DNA of 64,000 nucleotides from Methylophaga thalassica (GTDB lineage Bacteria > Pseudomonadota > Gammaproteobacteria > Nitrosococcales > Methylophagaceae): the NCBI GenBank assembly GCA_011052985.1, contig DRHY01000178.1, positions 21,772 through 85,771 of the forward strand, written 5' to 3'. Below the pieces are notes generated by a model that searched no databases, was not told the DNA's origin, and was given only the letters and a program-made list of their open reading frames with translations. This document shows, piece by piece, positions 1 through 7,659 of this stretch (position 1 is its first letter; every line of letters begins with the position of its first letter). A program made the position numbers and the translations under genes.

Positions 1-1
1 T

Positions 2-133
2 GTATCAATTGCCAAAGGACTTGAAGAAGAACAAAAACAAAGAGCCAAATCAATGAGGTGGCATGTTTTATTTGCTGTACTTGCTTTCGAAATACTAGTT
101 GTCGAAGCCCTTCCAGCCAAATTTATGAGTTAA
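2..133 (+). CDS. 3' end of a membrane protein, probably conjugation-related (partial)
   Basis: An open frame enters from the left edge and stops at TAA 131-133, six bases before the next ATG. The 43 visible residues are a charged stretch (KGLEEEQKQRAK) followed by one strongly hydrophobic segment (WHVLFAVLAFEILVVEAL) and a short tail, so this is the C-terminal membrane anchor of a larger protein. Its tight spacing to the TraG-type gene suggests a shared transfer operon. The family cannot be named from this fragment. Confidence 0.6.
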   Translation, partial: VSIAKGLEEEQKQRAKSMRWHVLFAVLAFEILVVEALPAKFMS

Positions 134-139
134 CAACTT

Positions 140-1681
140 ATGTCAACCGGCAGTTTTATTGAAATGTTCATGACCACCTTTGGGTGGCATTTGTATGAAA
201 TTATATGGGGAGTAATATCTAGCACTGGGCTAGCCTACCTGCCTTTCTTTGCAGTAATAATCGATAACGTAATTAAACCTATCGAAAGTCAGGAGGCAAA
301 AGCTGCTGCAGCAACTTCGTTAAGAAGACTTGAAATCGACATAGTACGACTAATAATTATGATGATGCTCGCTGTATCACCTTATATCACCATTCAGTAT
401 GGTTCCATAGCCTACACTAAGGCATGTCAAGCTGATACTGGCACTGCTGGTGATACATATAAAGCTGGCAATAGCGGTACTAGGTTTGACGAAATATTTA
501 AACCTAACCTACTCAACAATCAGGAAGCAAAAGTTCCCCCCTGGTTTTATATAGTAATGTCAGTCACAGGCGGAATTAATGATGCAGTAATTTCTCGACT
601 TCCTTGTGAAATGAATATGCGTCAAGCGGAATATGAATTGTCGACAATTGAAATATCAGATCCCCACCTGAAAAGGCAAACACAACGCTTTGTGACAGAA
701 TGTTATCAACCAGCAGTAGCTGATTTCTATAACAACCATAGACAGCTACCTGACGAGATGGATGTAACAGATATTCTCTGGCCAGGGTCAAGATATTTTA
801 ATTCTAATTTTTATCAAAATGAATTCGCAAAAAGTCCTGTACCTGGATTCTCATTTGATGCAAGTCGTCAAAGTGATATGGCATATGCTTCATCTGATCC
901 AAATATTGCTATTCCACAGAATGGATATCCAAGCTGTAATGAATGGTGGAATGACTCTTCGACAGGCATAAGAACGGGTTTAGTTAAAGAGTTCCCCCCA
1001 TCCTTCTTTGATACATACTTTTCATCAGCATTTAGCTCCTCTGAGGAAGTTGAAAACCTTGCTATACGTGAAGTACTTAAGAATGAAGGTAAGTCTATAT
1101 ATGACGGACTGAATATTGCAGGCGAAACCGATATCGAATGGGGGTTAAGTAGAGAGACTGCTGGAGACCTTTTAGGTGCTATTGCTGGTACTGGCGGAGC
1201 TTTTATTGCTGAAATGTTGGCTAAGCCAGCGCTATTCATGGTTAAGCAAATGGCACCTTATATTCAAGCAACGCTCCTAATGGCTACCTACTTCTTATTG
1301 CCTTGGGTATTATTAGTAGGTAACTACTCATGGAGTACAATCAAAACAGCAACGGTTACTATTTTTGCTGTCAAATTCTGGACTACCATATGGGCTGTGA
1401 CTGACCTACTAGATGCCAATCTACAAAAAGTTATTACAGGAGCTAAAGATTCAAACTGGTTGATGGAAAGACTAAGTCATGAGAACTGGATGCTTGAATG
1501 CATTATTGTTTTAATAATCCTATCACTATATATGGCTCTTCCGTACTACTTTCTAACTATTCTTGGCTGGAGTGGAGAACGTGGAGCAAGTGCACCAACT
1601 GGTGCTGCTACTTCTGCAAATAGTGAAGGTAAAGCTGCAGGTAATCAAGGTGCAGATATGGCTAAGAATGCTGTTAATTAA
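140..1681 (+). CDS. TraG N-terminal-domain conjugation protein
   Basis: The 513-residue inner-membrane protein has hydrophobic segments near residues 12-45 and 68-90, a long polar, presumably periplasmic, middle with several Cys, then hydrophobic segments around 365-395, 400-425 and 450-475, and an Ala/Gly-rich tail. This layout and the N-terminal sequence fit the TraG_N family found in F-type systems and integrative conjugative elements, where the protein helps mating-pair formation or stabilisation. The family's F-plasmid member also carries a long C-terminal entry-exclusion domain; this protein is short, as in ICE-type versions. The start at 140 follows the upstream stop by 6 bp. Assignment is by overall pattern, not by a search. 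Confidence 0.65.
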   Translation: MSTGSFIEMFMTTFGWHLYEIIWGVISSTGLAYLPFFAVIIDNVIKPIESQEAKAAAATSLRRLEIDIVRLIIMMMLAVSPYITIQYGSIAYTKACQADTGTAGDTYKAGNSGTRFDEIFKPNLLNNQEAKVPPWFYIVMSVTGGINDAVISRLPCEMNMRQAEYELSTIEISDPHLKRQTQRFVTECYQPAVADFYNNHRQLPDEMDVTDILWPGSRYFNSNFYQNEFAKSPVPGFSFDASRQSDMAYASSDPNIAIPQNGYPSCNEWWNDSSTGIRTGLVKEFPPSFFDTYFSSAFSSSEEVENLAIREVLKNEGKSIYDGLNIAGETDIEWGLSRETAGDLLGAIAGTGGAFIAEMLAKPALFMVKQMAPYIQATLLMATYFLLPWVLLVGNYSWSTIKTATVTIFAVKFWTTIWAVTDLLDANLQKVITGAKDSNWLMERLSHENWMLECIIVLIILSLYMALPYYFLTILGWSGERGASAPTGAATSANSEGKAAGNQGADMAKNAVN

Positions 1682-1709
1682 GTAAATATGAAAAATGGTG
1701 GCGGCGGCG

Positions 1710-2240
1710 TTATCTAGTGCGCCGACCACCATGAGTTCTTCTATGTTTTTCTTCGTATGATTCATAACCATGATAACCATAAGGCTCAGCAGGAATATCA
1801 CGAGATGACTTAGTGCTTGCAGCTAATCTAACAAACCATACAAAAGCATTCGCTAAGTAAGGTGTTACAATTACTATAGTTGATATCAATACAGCAACAA
1901 CACGACCTTCAAATGTTTTTTTAGCATTCTCTCTACAGTGCACACTAAACAGGGTCATAAACACTAGCATTAGTTGAAATATTAGTAATCCTGCTGATAA
2001 AAAAGCCATCAACTTCAATACGTCACGGCTAATGTCTGTACCAATAAGGAATGACCAGACGAAAGTTAAGATAATCCCTATTATGGGCATTGATTTAGCT
2101 AATCGCCGAGCTTTGTATGGGACTGTGTTTTCATCAGCCTCTAAAGTAACCCTAAAATAAAGATTCCACATCCAGTAAGAAATAATAGCGAACGATGTAG
2201 TGTAGATTATTGCAGCGGTAAACATCAGTGTGATTTCCAT
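1710..2240 (-). CDS. four-helix membrane protein, unknown function
   Basis: The frame is open further upstream, but the ATG at 2240 has AAAGGATC in front of it and begins MEITLMF, so a 176-residue product is preferred. It shows about four hydrophobic helices (residues ~3-25, 45-65, 72-95, 112-135) and a basic, Tyr/His/Arg-rich cytoplasmic tail. It runs convergent to the TraG-type gene, with 28 bp between their ends. No family was recognised; its location suggests a transfer-region accessory protein. Confidence 0.6.
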   Translation of the reverse strand: MEITLMFTAAIIYTTSFAIISYWMWNLYFRVTLEADENTVPYKARRLAKSMPIIGIILTFVWSFLIGTDISRDVLKLMAFLSAGLLIFQLMLVFMTLFSVHCRENAKKTFEGRVVAVLISTIVIVTPYLANAFVWFVRLAASTKSSRDIPAEPYGYHGYESYEEKHRRTHGGRRTR

Positions 2241-2456
2241 TTCAGATCCTTTTTTATTGTTCTCAACTCTGCATAGACAAGAAAAAATGGATGAATACCA
2301 ATCATACGCACCCCGTAAGCAGAACAATCAATTACTATTAATTTCATTCTATTATGCTTTTATATTAGCGCAAGTGCTCTGAGTACAATAAAGAAGCCAA
2401 GAATTAAGAAGTGTCTACTAGTTCATATTGTATGTAACTCAAATAACGGCATTAGC

Positions 2457-2701
2457 TTGAATGCCAATAACTAAAGCGATATGATTCAATCTTCTTTGTA
2501 ACTATAGAATTTAGTTACAGGAAGTGCCACAACCACTTCATGTTGTGCTCATATGTAACTGCTTATAGACTGGTTACGATGTTAATACCCATACTTCTAC
2601 GGATGTATGGAAGCATCAACCCATAAGGGGATTTATCTCTCCTTATGGGGGATAGATCTATCTCCATGGGTTGTTTTAATCAACTTTGAGGAGAAAGAAA
2701 G
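2457..2701 (+). promoter_or_regulatory. structured leader copy 1 with promoter
   Basis: A promoter TTGAAT (2457-2462), 17-bp spacer, TATGAT (2480-2485) is followed by TCTTTGTAACT, the same start region as copies 3 and 10. Hairpins follow: TGTAACT/AGTTACA, CACAAC/GTTGTG (around 2528-2547), GTAAC/GTTAC and CCATAC/GTATGG. The 3' module has CCCATAAGG (2620-2628) pairing with CCTTATGGG (2641-2649), GGGGATAG pairing with CTATCTCC, and CTCC able to pair with the Shine-Dalgarno GAGGAG at 2688-2693. CAACCCAT (2617-2624) can also pair with ATGGGTTG (2666-2673), so the folds are mutually exclusive. Confidence 0.7.
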
Positions 2702-3127
2702 ATGCAAGATATCATTCCCACATTAGCCACTACTGCTTTTCTTGTTTTTTGTTACGACCAAAAAGTCATTGCTTCACTGCAGCGCCAAGGAAAATACGAT
2801 CCTGATACACATCAAACGGTACTATCAAGGTTGTTTTTATCACCAGTAAAATTGTTGTTATCACTTCTTTTACTACGCTTAAATCCAAATAGTGAGGAGA
2901 GCACAACTTGGAAGCCAGAAGGTGATTTGAGTTTGTTTCAATATGACACAACAGTATGCCTGGACAGTAAAGGAATGAAGACGCGTTTATCCTATTTTTT
3001 TGATGATAACCAGCACGCTTGGTACATGATAGAAAATATTAACAATAAAGGCGTTACGGTTAAGGCACCCCGGTTTGAACCTGCTACAGTATCGTTCGAT
3101 GCTAAAAAGCTTCAGTACGTGTTGTAG
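2702..3127 (+). CDS. leader-controlled protein of unknown function
   Basis: This 141-residue protein has an N-terminal hydrophobic stretch (residues ~5-18), a second one (~48-60), then a soluble C-terminal part with the signature WYMIENINNKG. A decayed paralogue of that C-terminal part lies at about 10540-10697 (WYLDISNKG), so this is a family within the element. The start has TTGAGGAGA upstream. It is transcribed from structured leader copy 1 and is followed by a strong terminator, so it is a one-gene unit. Function unknown. Confidence 0.7.
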   Translation: MQDIIPTLATTAFLVFCYDQKVIASLQRQGKYDPDTHQTVLSRLFLSPVKLLLSLLLLRLNPNSEESTTWKPEGDLSLFQYDTTVCLDSKGMKTRLSYFFDDNQHAWYMIENINNKGVTVKAPRFEPATVSFDAKKLQYVL

Positions 3128-3134
3128 ACATGCC

Positions 3135-3165
3135 AGCCCCATTCAGAAATGAGTGGGGCTTTTCC
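3135..3165 (+). terminator. Rho-independent terminator
   Basis: GCCCCATTC, a loop agaaat, then GAGTGGGGC and TTTTCC lie 8 bp after the stop of the preceding gene. The stem is 9 bp and G/C rich. Confidence 0.8.
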
Positions 3166-3200
3166 TTTGATGATACCTTTATCCCTTATTCAAGCTATCT

Positions 3201-3286
3201 AACCGGCATTGACCAATATCCGGTTATTCCTACACATTTATTGCTTAAACATCTAAATTTGCCGGACTTACACCCCGGAGACAAAG
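3201..3286 (+). promoter_or_regulatory. second-type leader hairpin, copy 1 (AACCGG...CCGGTT)
   Basis: AACCGGCATT at 3201 and the matching TCCGGTTATTC ending at 3229 form a hairpin that is nearly base-for-base repeated at 50883-50911, 71 bp before the AcaB-like gene. Here it is 57 bp before the TraI_2-like gene. Only the loop differs (tgac against aaag). The rest of the interval carries the Shine-Dalgarno CGGAGAC. Sharing between two transfer-related genes suggests a common regulator or RNA control. Confidence 0.5.
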
Positions 3287-4507
3287 ATGTTTGGTCGACG
3301 AAAAAAAAACCCACCTGCATCATCCGCAATTCCATCTGACGGAATACCATTTCTCACTGCAAGCGATCTGCTCAGTCCTCATGATCGACTCATTAAAAAA
3401 ATAAGAAATGACGCCGGTTGTACGCGAGAATACTTTGATAATTATTACTTACCAGCTATAGAGCGCCTTGCTGAGATGTTGCAATTGAGACCGTTTGGGC
3501 ATGAAGGAGAGTATGCAAAGAAAGGCGGTGCCATTGAAGTTGCGATTAAGCGTGTAGCACTCACGCTAAAACTCAGACTAGGAACATTGCTTCCCCTTAA
3601 ATGTAAACCAGAGGAAATATCGCATAGGGGAGAATGTTGGACCTATGGACTATTCATTACCGCTCTACTGAGAGATTTTGGCGGTCAAATGCTTGGAGTA
3701 AAGATAATAGGATTTACTAAAGCAGATAAGGCCGCTGGTGAATGGATTTGTTGGAGACATCCTATCGGTGAATATCATCATTACAGAATGAAGAAAGAAG
3801 AGGGAATAACTAGGTCACTCTCCTATACAACTACTGCTCTACATATTCGAGATATTGTACCGATTCACGGTATTGAGTGGATTTACAGTGATTTAGAGCT
3901 TATGGACTGTATGCTAGATATACTCACCGGCGCACGAAAGATTCAAGATAACCCTCTATATTCCATTATTGTAAGGGCAACATCGACACTTAGAGATGAA
4001 ATCACATTTGAAGCAGCAATGAATACTCTTGAAGAAGGAACACAGAATAACGAACCTCAAAGTTCTACTGATGAGCTCATTGATAAGGAAACTGGTGAAA
4101 TATCGATAGCAAGTGCAAAAATAGATATGCGGCATACTGGTATTGATACACCTACAACTATTACCCCCTCAAGTGGCCAGGTAGAACCATTACCTTCAAA
4201 TGATATCCCACCTGAAATGGATGACCCACCTCAAAGCATTGAAGACTACCCACCTGAACCAGAAGATGAGGTAACTCCTCAGAACTTTGTTGCAAGACTC
4301 AAAATTGATATGCAAAAAAAACGTATTACTCCTGAATACGCAAAATCTGAAGGTAATAATATTAAAGTTAAATATCCGAGTACATTCCGGAGTTATACCG
4401 ATAGTCCATCTGAGCTACTTAATGATCTGAGACTCCTTGGACAGGTTATTGAGGAAGGTGCTGTGAAAGGAATAACCTCTGACCGCATAATTATACTTAA
4501 AGGTTAA
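3287..4507 (+). CDS. MobH/TraI_2-like relaxase-family protein with altered HD motif
   Basis: The 406-residue protein has the TraI_2 layout: YLPAIERLAEMLQLRP (residues 54-69), then the position where MobH relaxases carry HH..GGLL.H.LEVA, here HEGEYAKKGGAIEVA (72-86), then LLRDFGG (127-133) where LLHDIGK is usual. The C-terminal part (residues ~325-406: FVARLKIDM, then YPSTFRSY) resembles the TraI_2_C domain. A Pro/acid-rich linker (residues ~275-320) joins them. In MobH relaxases the HD-type histidines bind metal for nicking; several are missing here, so this could be a non-catalytic partner or a divergent relaxase. It is also shorter than usual MobH proteins. The start has GGAGACAAAG upstream. 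Confidence 0.55.
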   Translation: MFGRRKKNPPASSAIPSDGIPFLTASDLLSPHDRLIKKIRNDAGCTREYFDNYYLPAIERLAEMLQLRPFGHEGEYAKKGGAIEVAIKRVALTLKLRLGTLLPLKCKPEEISHRGECWTYGLFITALLRDFGGQMLGVKIIGFTKADKAAGEWICWRHPIGEYHHYRMKKEEGITRSLSYTTTALHIRDIVPIHGIEWIYSDLELMDCMLDILTGARKIQDNPLYSIIVRATSTLRDEITFEAAMNTLEEGTQNNEPQSSTDELIDKETGEISIASAKIDMRHTGIDTPTTITPSSGQVEPLPSNDIPPEMDDPPQSIEDYPPEPEDEVTPQNFVARLKIDMQKKRITPEYAKSEGNNIKVKYPSTFRSYTDSPSELLNDLRLLGQVIEEGAVKGITSDRIIILKG

Positions 4508-4544
4508 ATTGCCAGGATAAATAAACAAAGGTAAGGTTATTTTT

Positions 4545-4732
4545 ATAAGTTCTGCGTACTTGATTTTTCAAGTACCTGAAGTCTCACAGCTACTTTATGC
4601 TGTGCTATAAAATACTGACTAAGGTTAGTATTTAGAATATGTCGCTGCCTCTGATGAAGCAGTAAACCTCAACCCTGAAGGGAGAATGTCTTCCTTCGGG
4701 GGTGTTCTCCCTTTTTTTCATGGAGAATATAT
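4545..4732 (+). promoter_or_regulatory. structured leader copy 2
   Basis: Hairpins in order: GTACTTG/CAAGTAC (around 4555), CACAGC/GCTGTG (around 4586), ATACTGAC/GTTAGTAT, CTGC/GCAG, then the 3' module. CCCTGAAGG (4673-4681) pairs with CCTTCGGGG; alternatively GGGAGAA (4680-4686) pairs with TTCTCCC (4705-4711), followed by seven T, a textbook terminator. TTCTCC can also pair with the Shine-Dalgarno GGAGAA at 4722-4727. One block therefore serves terminator and ribosome-site masking. Confidence 0.7.
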
Positions 4733-4918
4733 ATGAGGCTAAACTACAAAGATATGAAGGAAGATGTAAGGAAAATGGCAATCGCTCTCATGATTGCTGG
4801 ACTTGCAGGATATATCCTTGAAAGTGTTGGTCTAATTAATACGTCTATAATAGTAGCTATTGGACTAACCCTTTGGATCTTTGGGTTAGTTGAACGTGAT
4901 GCTATGGAGGAAGAGTGA
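4733..4918 (+). CDS. 61-residue two-helix membrane protein
   Basis: A short basic N-terminus is followed by two hydrophobic helices (residues ~14-34 and 37-53) and an acidic tail. It is read from structured leader copy 2 with Shine-Dalgarno TGGAGAA seven bases upstream. Its stop TGA overlaps the ATG of the next small gene (TGATG), indicating translational coupling. No family was recognised. Confidence 0.6.
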   Translation: MRLNYKDMKEDVRKMAIALMIAGLAGYILESVGLINTSIIVAIGLTLWIFGLVERDAMEEE

Positions 4919-5025
4919 TGGAAATTGCAGCATTAATAGGTGTATTAGTACTTGGTGTTTATGCGGTAGCAAGCTACCAAGAACATCATTATTCCAAAAA
5001 ACATAAAAAACACAAAAAGAACTAA
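4918..5025 (+). CDS. 35-residue single-helix membrane peptide
   Basis: The ATG overlaps the stop of the preceding gene by one base, and GGAGGAAGAG lies just upstream. The product starts MEIAALIGVLVLGVYAVAS, one transmembrane helix, and ends in a very basic His/Lys tail (HHYSKKHKKHKKN). It is a coupled partner of the two-helix protein and ends 30 bp before a strong terminator. Function unknown; the basic tail might touch phospholipid headgroups or nucleic acid (inference). Confidence 0.5.
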   Translation: MEIAALIGVLVLGVYAVASYQEHHYSKKHKKHKKN

Positions 5026-5038
5026 CACAAGAGATTAC

Positions 5039-5048
5039 TTCCACGGAA
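5039..5048. repeat. TTCCACGGAA palindrome, copy downstream of the parM operon
   Basis: A 10-bp inverted repeat identical, in reverse complement, to the copy at 6500-6509. It sits just beyond the terminator that closes the partition operon. Candidate centromere or operator site. Confidence 0.4.
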
Positions 5049-5055
5049 ATAATCA

Positions 5056-5092
5056 AAAGCCCCTGTCATTCAACATGTCAGGGGCTTTTTTT
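5056..5092. terminator. bidirectional Rho-independent terminator
   Basis: AAAAGCCCCTG and CAGGGGCTTTTTTT form a strong stem with T-rich sequence on the plus side and A-rich on the other. It lies between the convergent small-membrane operon and the parM operon. Confidence 0.8.
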
Positions 5093-5124
5093 ATGAAATA
5101 AAAAAATCAGAAAGCTAGCCCGGA

Positions 5125-5388
5125 TTAAAACAAAGCATCGACTCCAGCTTCTGATATTAATTCGAATTCATTATCAACGTCAGTTTGTCGTGGCTGATGA
5201 ATTTCATCCTGTTTAGTGTTTCCAGTCAGGGCCTGGCCATTTAATTTACCTAGCTGTACAAGACCTAAAAGCATTAACTTTCTTGCCTGATAAGCGCGAC
5301 CACGATCACTAAACATAGATAGATATTCGTATAGTTCAGGATCTTCTTTACGAGGTATTTTTTGGTTCATTCTAATCTGTTCAACCAT
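5125..5388 (-). CDS. ParR/StbB-like partition adaptor
   Basis: This 87-residue, charged protein follows the ParM-like gene with a one-base TGATG overlap, the usual place for the DNA-binding adaptor of an actin-type partition system (ParR, StbB). It begins with a basic segment (IRMNQKIPRK), has a helical middle (RGRAYQARKLMLLGLVQLGKL) and an acidic C-terminus, as such adaptors do: N-terminal centromere binding, C-terminal filament contact. The family call rests on context and shape. Confidence 0.55.
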   Translation of the reverse strand: MVEQIRMNQKIPRKEDPELYEYLSMFSDRGRAYQARKLMLLGLVQLGKLNGQALTGNTKQDEIHQPRQTDVDNEFELISEAGVDALF

Positions 5389-6386
5389 CAGGCTACCTCA
5401 CGATTTAGCTTTGCAAACCAGGCTTCACCAATCTTTTGGAAACCAAGTACATTTGCCACGACAGAATTCTCATCACAGTGAATGTTATGTTTTGGAAGTA
5501 GTTTCTTGATTGGGTCCAGAAAGATATTTGCTCCACCACCCACAAGGATGATCTGATCTATGCTTCTACCATCACCCACTTTATTGGATATAGCATCGAC
5601 TGCCGGCATAATCTCACTGACTGCAGTTTGGTGGTATTTTGTTAAATCTACATTCTGGCCATACAATCTAAACTGACCTTTTCTGATACCTTCATCAATA
5701 TGAGAGATATTGTCGTAATTAATCTTTAAATCCTCACTTATTCCCTTTGCTACAGCTTTAAGGTAAGCACTCATACCTGTTGGATGACTACCACTTTTAC
5801 CACTAATCTCTCTCAATCCCGTTGAGACAAGAAAGTCCACGGTGAAAAAGCCAGGATCAATAAGTAGGTTACGAGTGCTGCTCAACTCTTCTAGCAATTT
5901 AGCTTGTGATGCGTAGTGAAGGAAACCTCCCAAGGGTTGAGAAATTGCGTTGACTTTGCGAACTTGAACATCTCGATTACCAACGCGATGTGTACCTGTA
6001 AGGATCTTCTCCAAAATAGCCCGCTTGCTACCCATCAAATCGACTGGTAAACCCACAACGAGAAGGTCTATTACATCAACATTCATTTGTGAGATGGCAC
6101 CGTATAATAGAGCCATATAGTCCTCAGTCTCGATATAATTATCGTGCATTATGCGAACACCACCCTCTAGAGCAGCATCAACGCCAGGACCTACTTCATA
6201 GTTATTGCCATTAACAACAACTTGGTAAATATCTTCACTCTCTTGAAAGCTGTTTTTATTAACGCTTGGCCGGTTCACAATAGAAGGGAAATGATCAGCC
6301 ACAGCTATACCATCAATAACATTTCGTATGTATTTAGTATTGCCATAGCCTACGTCTACAGCACGGATAACAGGTGTTTTATTCAC
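5388..6386 (-). CDS. parM: ParM/StbA-type actin-like partition ATPase (PRTRC-D-like)
   Basis: The 332-residue protein has the actin/Hsp70 fold signatures: phosphate-1 loop AVDVGYGNTK near its N-terminus, phosphate-2-like LLIDPGFFTVDF in the middle and adenosine motif ILVGGGANIF near the C-terminus. Such proteins form filaments that push sister plasmids apart. The start is taken as the GTG at 6386, with GTGGAGGA seven bases upstream, rather than an upstream ATG lacking a site. PRTRC protein D belongs to this same family, and a PRTRC cassette lies 20 kb away, so it may serve that system as well. Copies of TTCCRYGGAA surround the operon. Confidence 0.75.
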   Translation of the reverse strand: MNKTPVIRAVDVGYGNTKYIRNVIDGIAVADHFPSIVNRPSVNKNSFQESEDIYQVVVNGNNYEVGPGVDAALEGGVRIMHDNYIETEDYMALLYGAISQMNVDVIDLLVVGLPVDLMGSKRAILEKILTGTHRVGNRDVQVRKVNAISQPLGGFLHYASQAKLLEELSSTRNLLIDPGFFTVDFLVSTGLREISGKSGSHPTGMSAYLKAVAKGISEDLKINYDNISHIDEGIRKGQFRLYGQNVDLTKYHQTAVSEIMPAVDAISNKVGDGRSIDQIILVGGGANIFLDPIKKLLPKHNIHCDENSVVANVLGFQKIGEAWFAKLNREVA

Positions 6387-6394
6387 GAACGTTC

Positions 6395-6404
6395 CTCCAC
6401 GGAA
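6395..6404. promoter_or_regulatory. CTCCACGGAA site over the parM ribosome-binding site
   Basis: A one-mismatch copy of the TTCCACGGAA palindrome overlaps the Shine-Dalgarno of the partition ATPase. A protein bound here would block initiation, as expected for autoregulation. Confidence 0.35.
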
Positions 6405-6439
6405 ATTAGAAACGCGCACAGAGATGGCGTAGATAGCTA

Positions 6440-7659
6440 GAATAAGTGCGCAGAATTAGATATGAAATGTGGCCTAGAGATGGCCGTTTTGATGCACACT
6501 TCCGTGGAAGTTATGCGCAGGAGCGTCAGTAATGACGTTGATAAATAGGTTACATCGAGCCACCCTATAAAATCAAGCCCCTAAGAGTCCCACAGGACTC
6601 CTGTAGAACACGTCCAAGATATTCTCATCAACAATCCCCTCTAAAAATTGAATAAACAATCCATCTCAAGTCCTGCAGGACATCAGCAGGACACCCTAAG
6701 TACAAAAAACTCACATATTTATCAGTTTTCTCAAAAAAGCACTTAAATTGGATTGAAAAAAAACATGCTGGAGACTGAGGGGACGAACCAGAATAGAAAC
6801 CACAGTAAAAACAAGATGATGTAGGAATAATGAGACCTTTATTCCGGACTTAGAGAAAAAATCACTCCGTCAAAATACTTGACAGACTAGGGGGGTATGA
6901 TCTGAAAATGTACCCAATCTTCAAAAGGGCCCGTTGGGTCTGAAGAGAGCAGCAAGCCAACTGCACATCAAATGGCTCTCTCTAGGCGTTGTTTATCAAA
7001 CGATGCCCACTCAAAACAAAGACAAAAGAACTGAAATATGCTGAAAAATGCATGTTGTCAGATATCTATGTCTGAAATTCATCATGGACACGGTAACAAT
7101 CGGATTGCTATGGCGATCAAAGTCCAACAAGTAGGCTGTCTCTATGGAGACACGCATCAATCTAAGTACAGCGAGCTACGGCTTGCCTGTAATCCATACG
7201 AAACCACAAAAAGAATGGCCAAAAACCTGATGTAAACAAAGTCTGCGATCGGAGTAGCGTTTTACTAGGGCGGACATAACGTGATCGAGCATCCTGCTGG
7301 CGGGGATTATTGGGAACAAATTCAATCACGATCGTATTTTTGTGTGTATCAAAACCAACCGAACACTTTGTCTATCTGTGACAGGGAGAAACAAAGTAGC
7401 TGACTATCGTAAAAATGTCTGTGAAGGGGTAGGTCGAACATCTACCAAAGCTTTGCAGTGATAGAAGCATCATGTCGGGTCTGAACCAAGCCTTCCATGA
7501 AAGATATAACTCACGTTTAAGATGATGCCGCAGTTAAGAGCTGCACCTGATGAGAGTTCCCTATCGTATGGTGATTGATTGATAACTACTGATGAAAATT
7601 AACGAGTGAATAGAGAGGAAAAGCTGCTTATGTAAATAGATAAAAACTGGAGATAAAAA
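6440..7659. other. 1.2-kb stretch without a convincing gene
   Basis: No frame with a good start and coding look was found. It holds several short hairpins: GAGTCC/GGACTC with loop caca near 6584-6599, AGAGAGC/GCTCTCT around 6943-6982, and GTCTC/GAGAC with loop tatg near 7137-7150. There are also repeated GTCCTG/CAGGAC words near 6600-6705. It lies between the parM operon and the tyrosine recombinase, so it may contain a centromere, a recombination site or an origin of transfer; none can be shown. Confidence 0.4.
6500..6509. promoter_or_regulatory. TTCCGTGGAA palindrome upstream of parM
   Basis: The perfect copy (within ACTTCCGTGGAAGT) lies about 110 bp upstream of the ParM-like start. Candidate ParR-binding operator/centromere half-site. 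Confidence 0.4.

Noticed and set aside
3130..3339. Plus-strand frame of 69 codons
   Set aside because: It begins inside a terminator and reads through the second-type leader hairpin; only the hairpin is conserved with 50883.
4668..4732. Leader 3' modules as ordinary intergenic terminators only
   Set aside because: They lie immediately before start codons, recur in 12 places with the same order and also pair with the ribosome site; a simple terminator does not explain this.
7038..7235. Plus-strand frame of 65 codons
   Set aside because: No ribosome site, no coding look and no neighbour; kept as part of the gene-free stretch.
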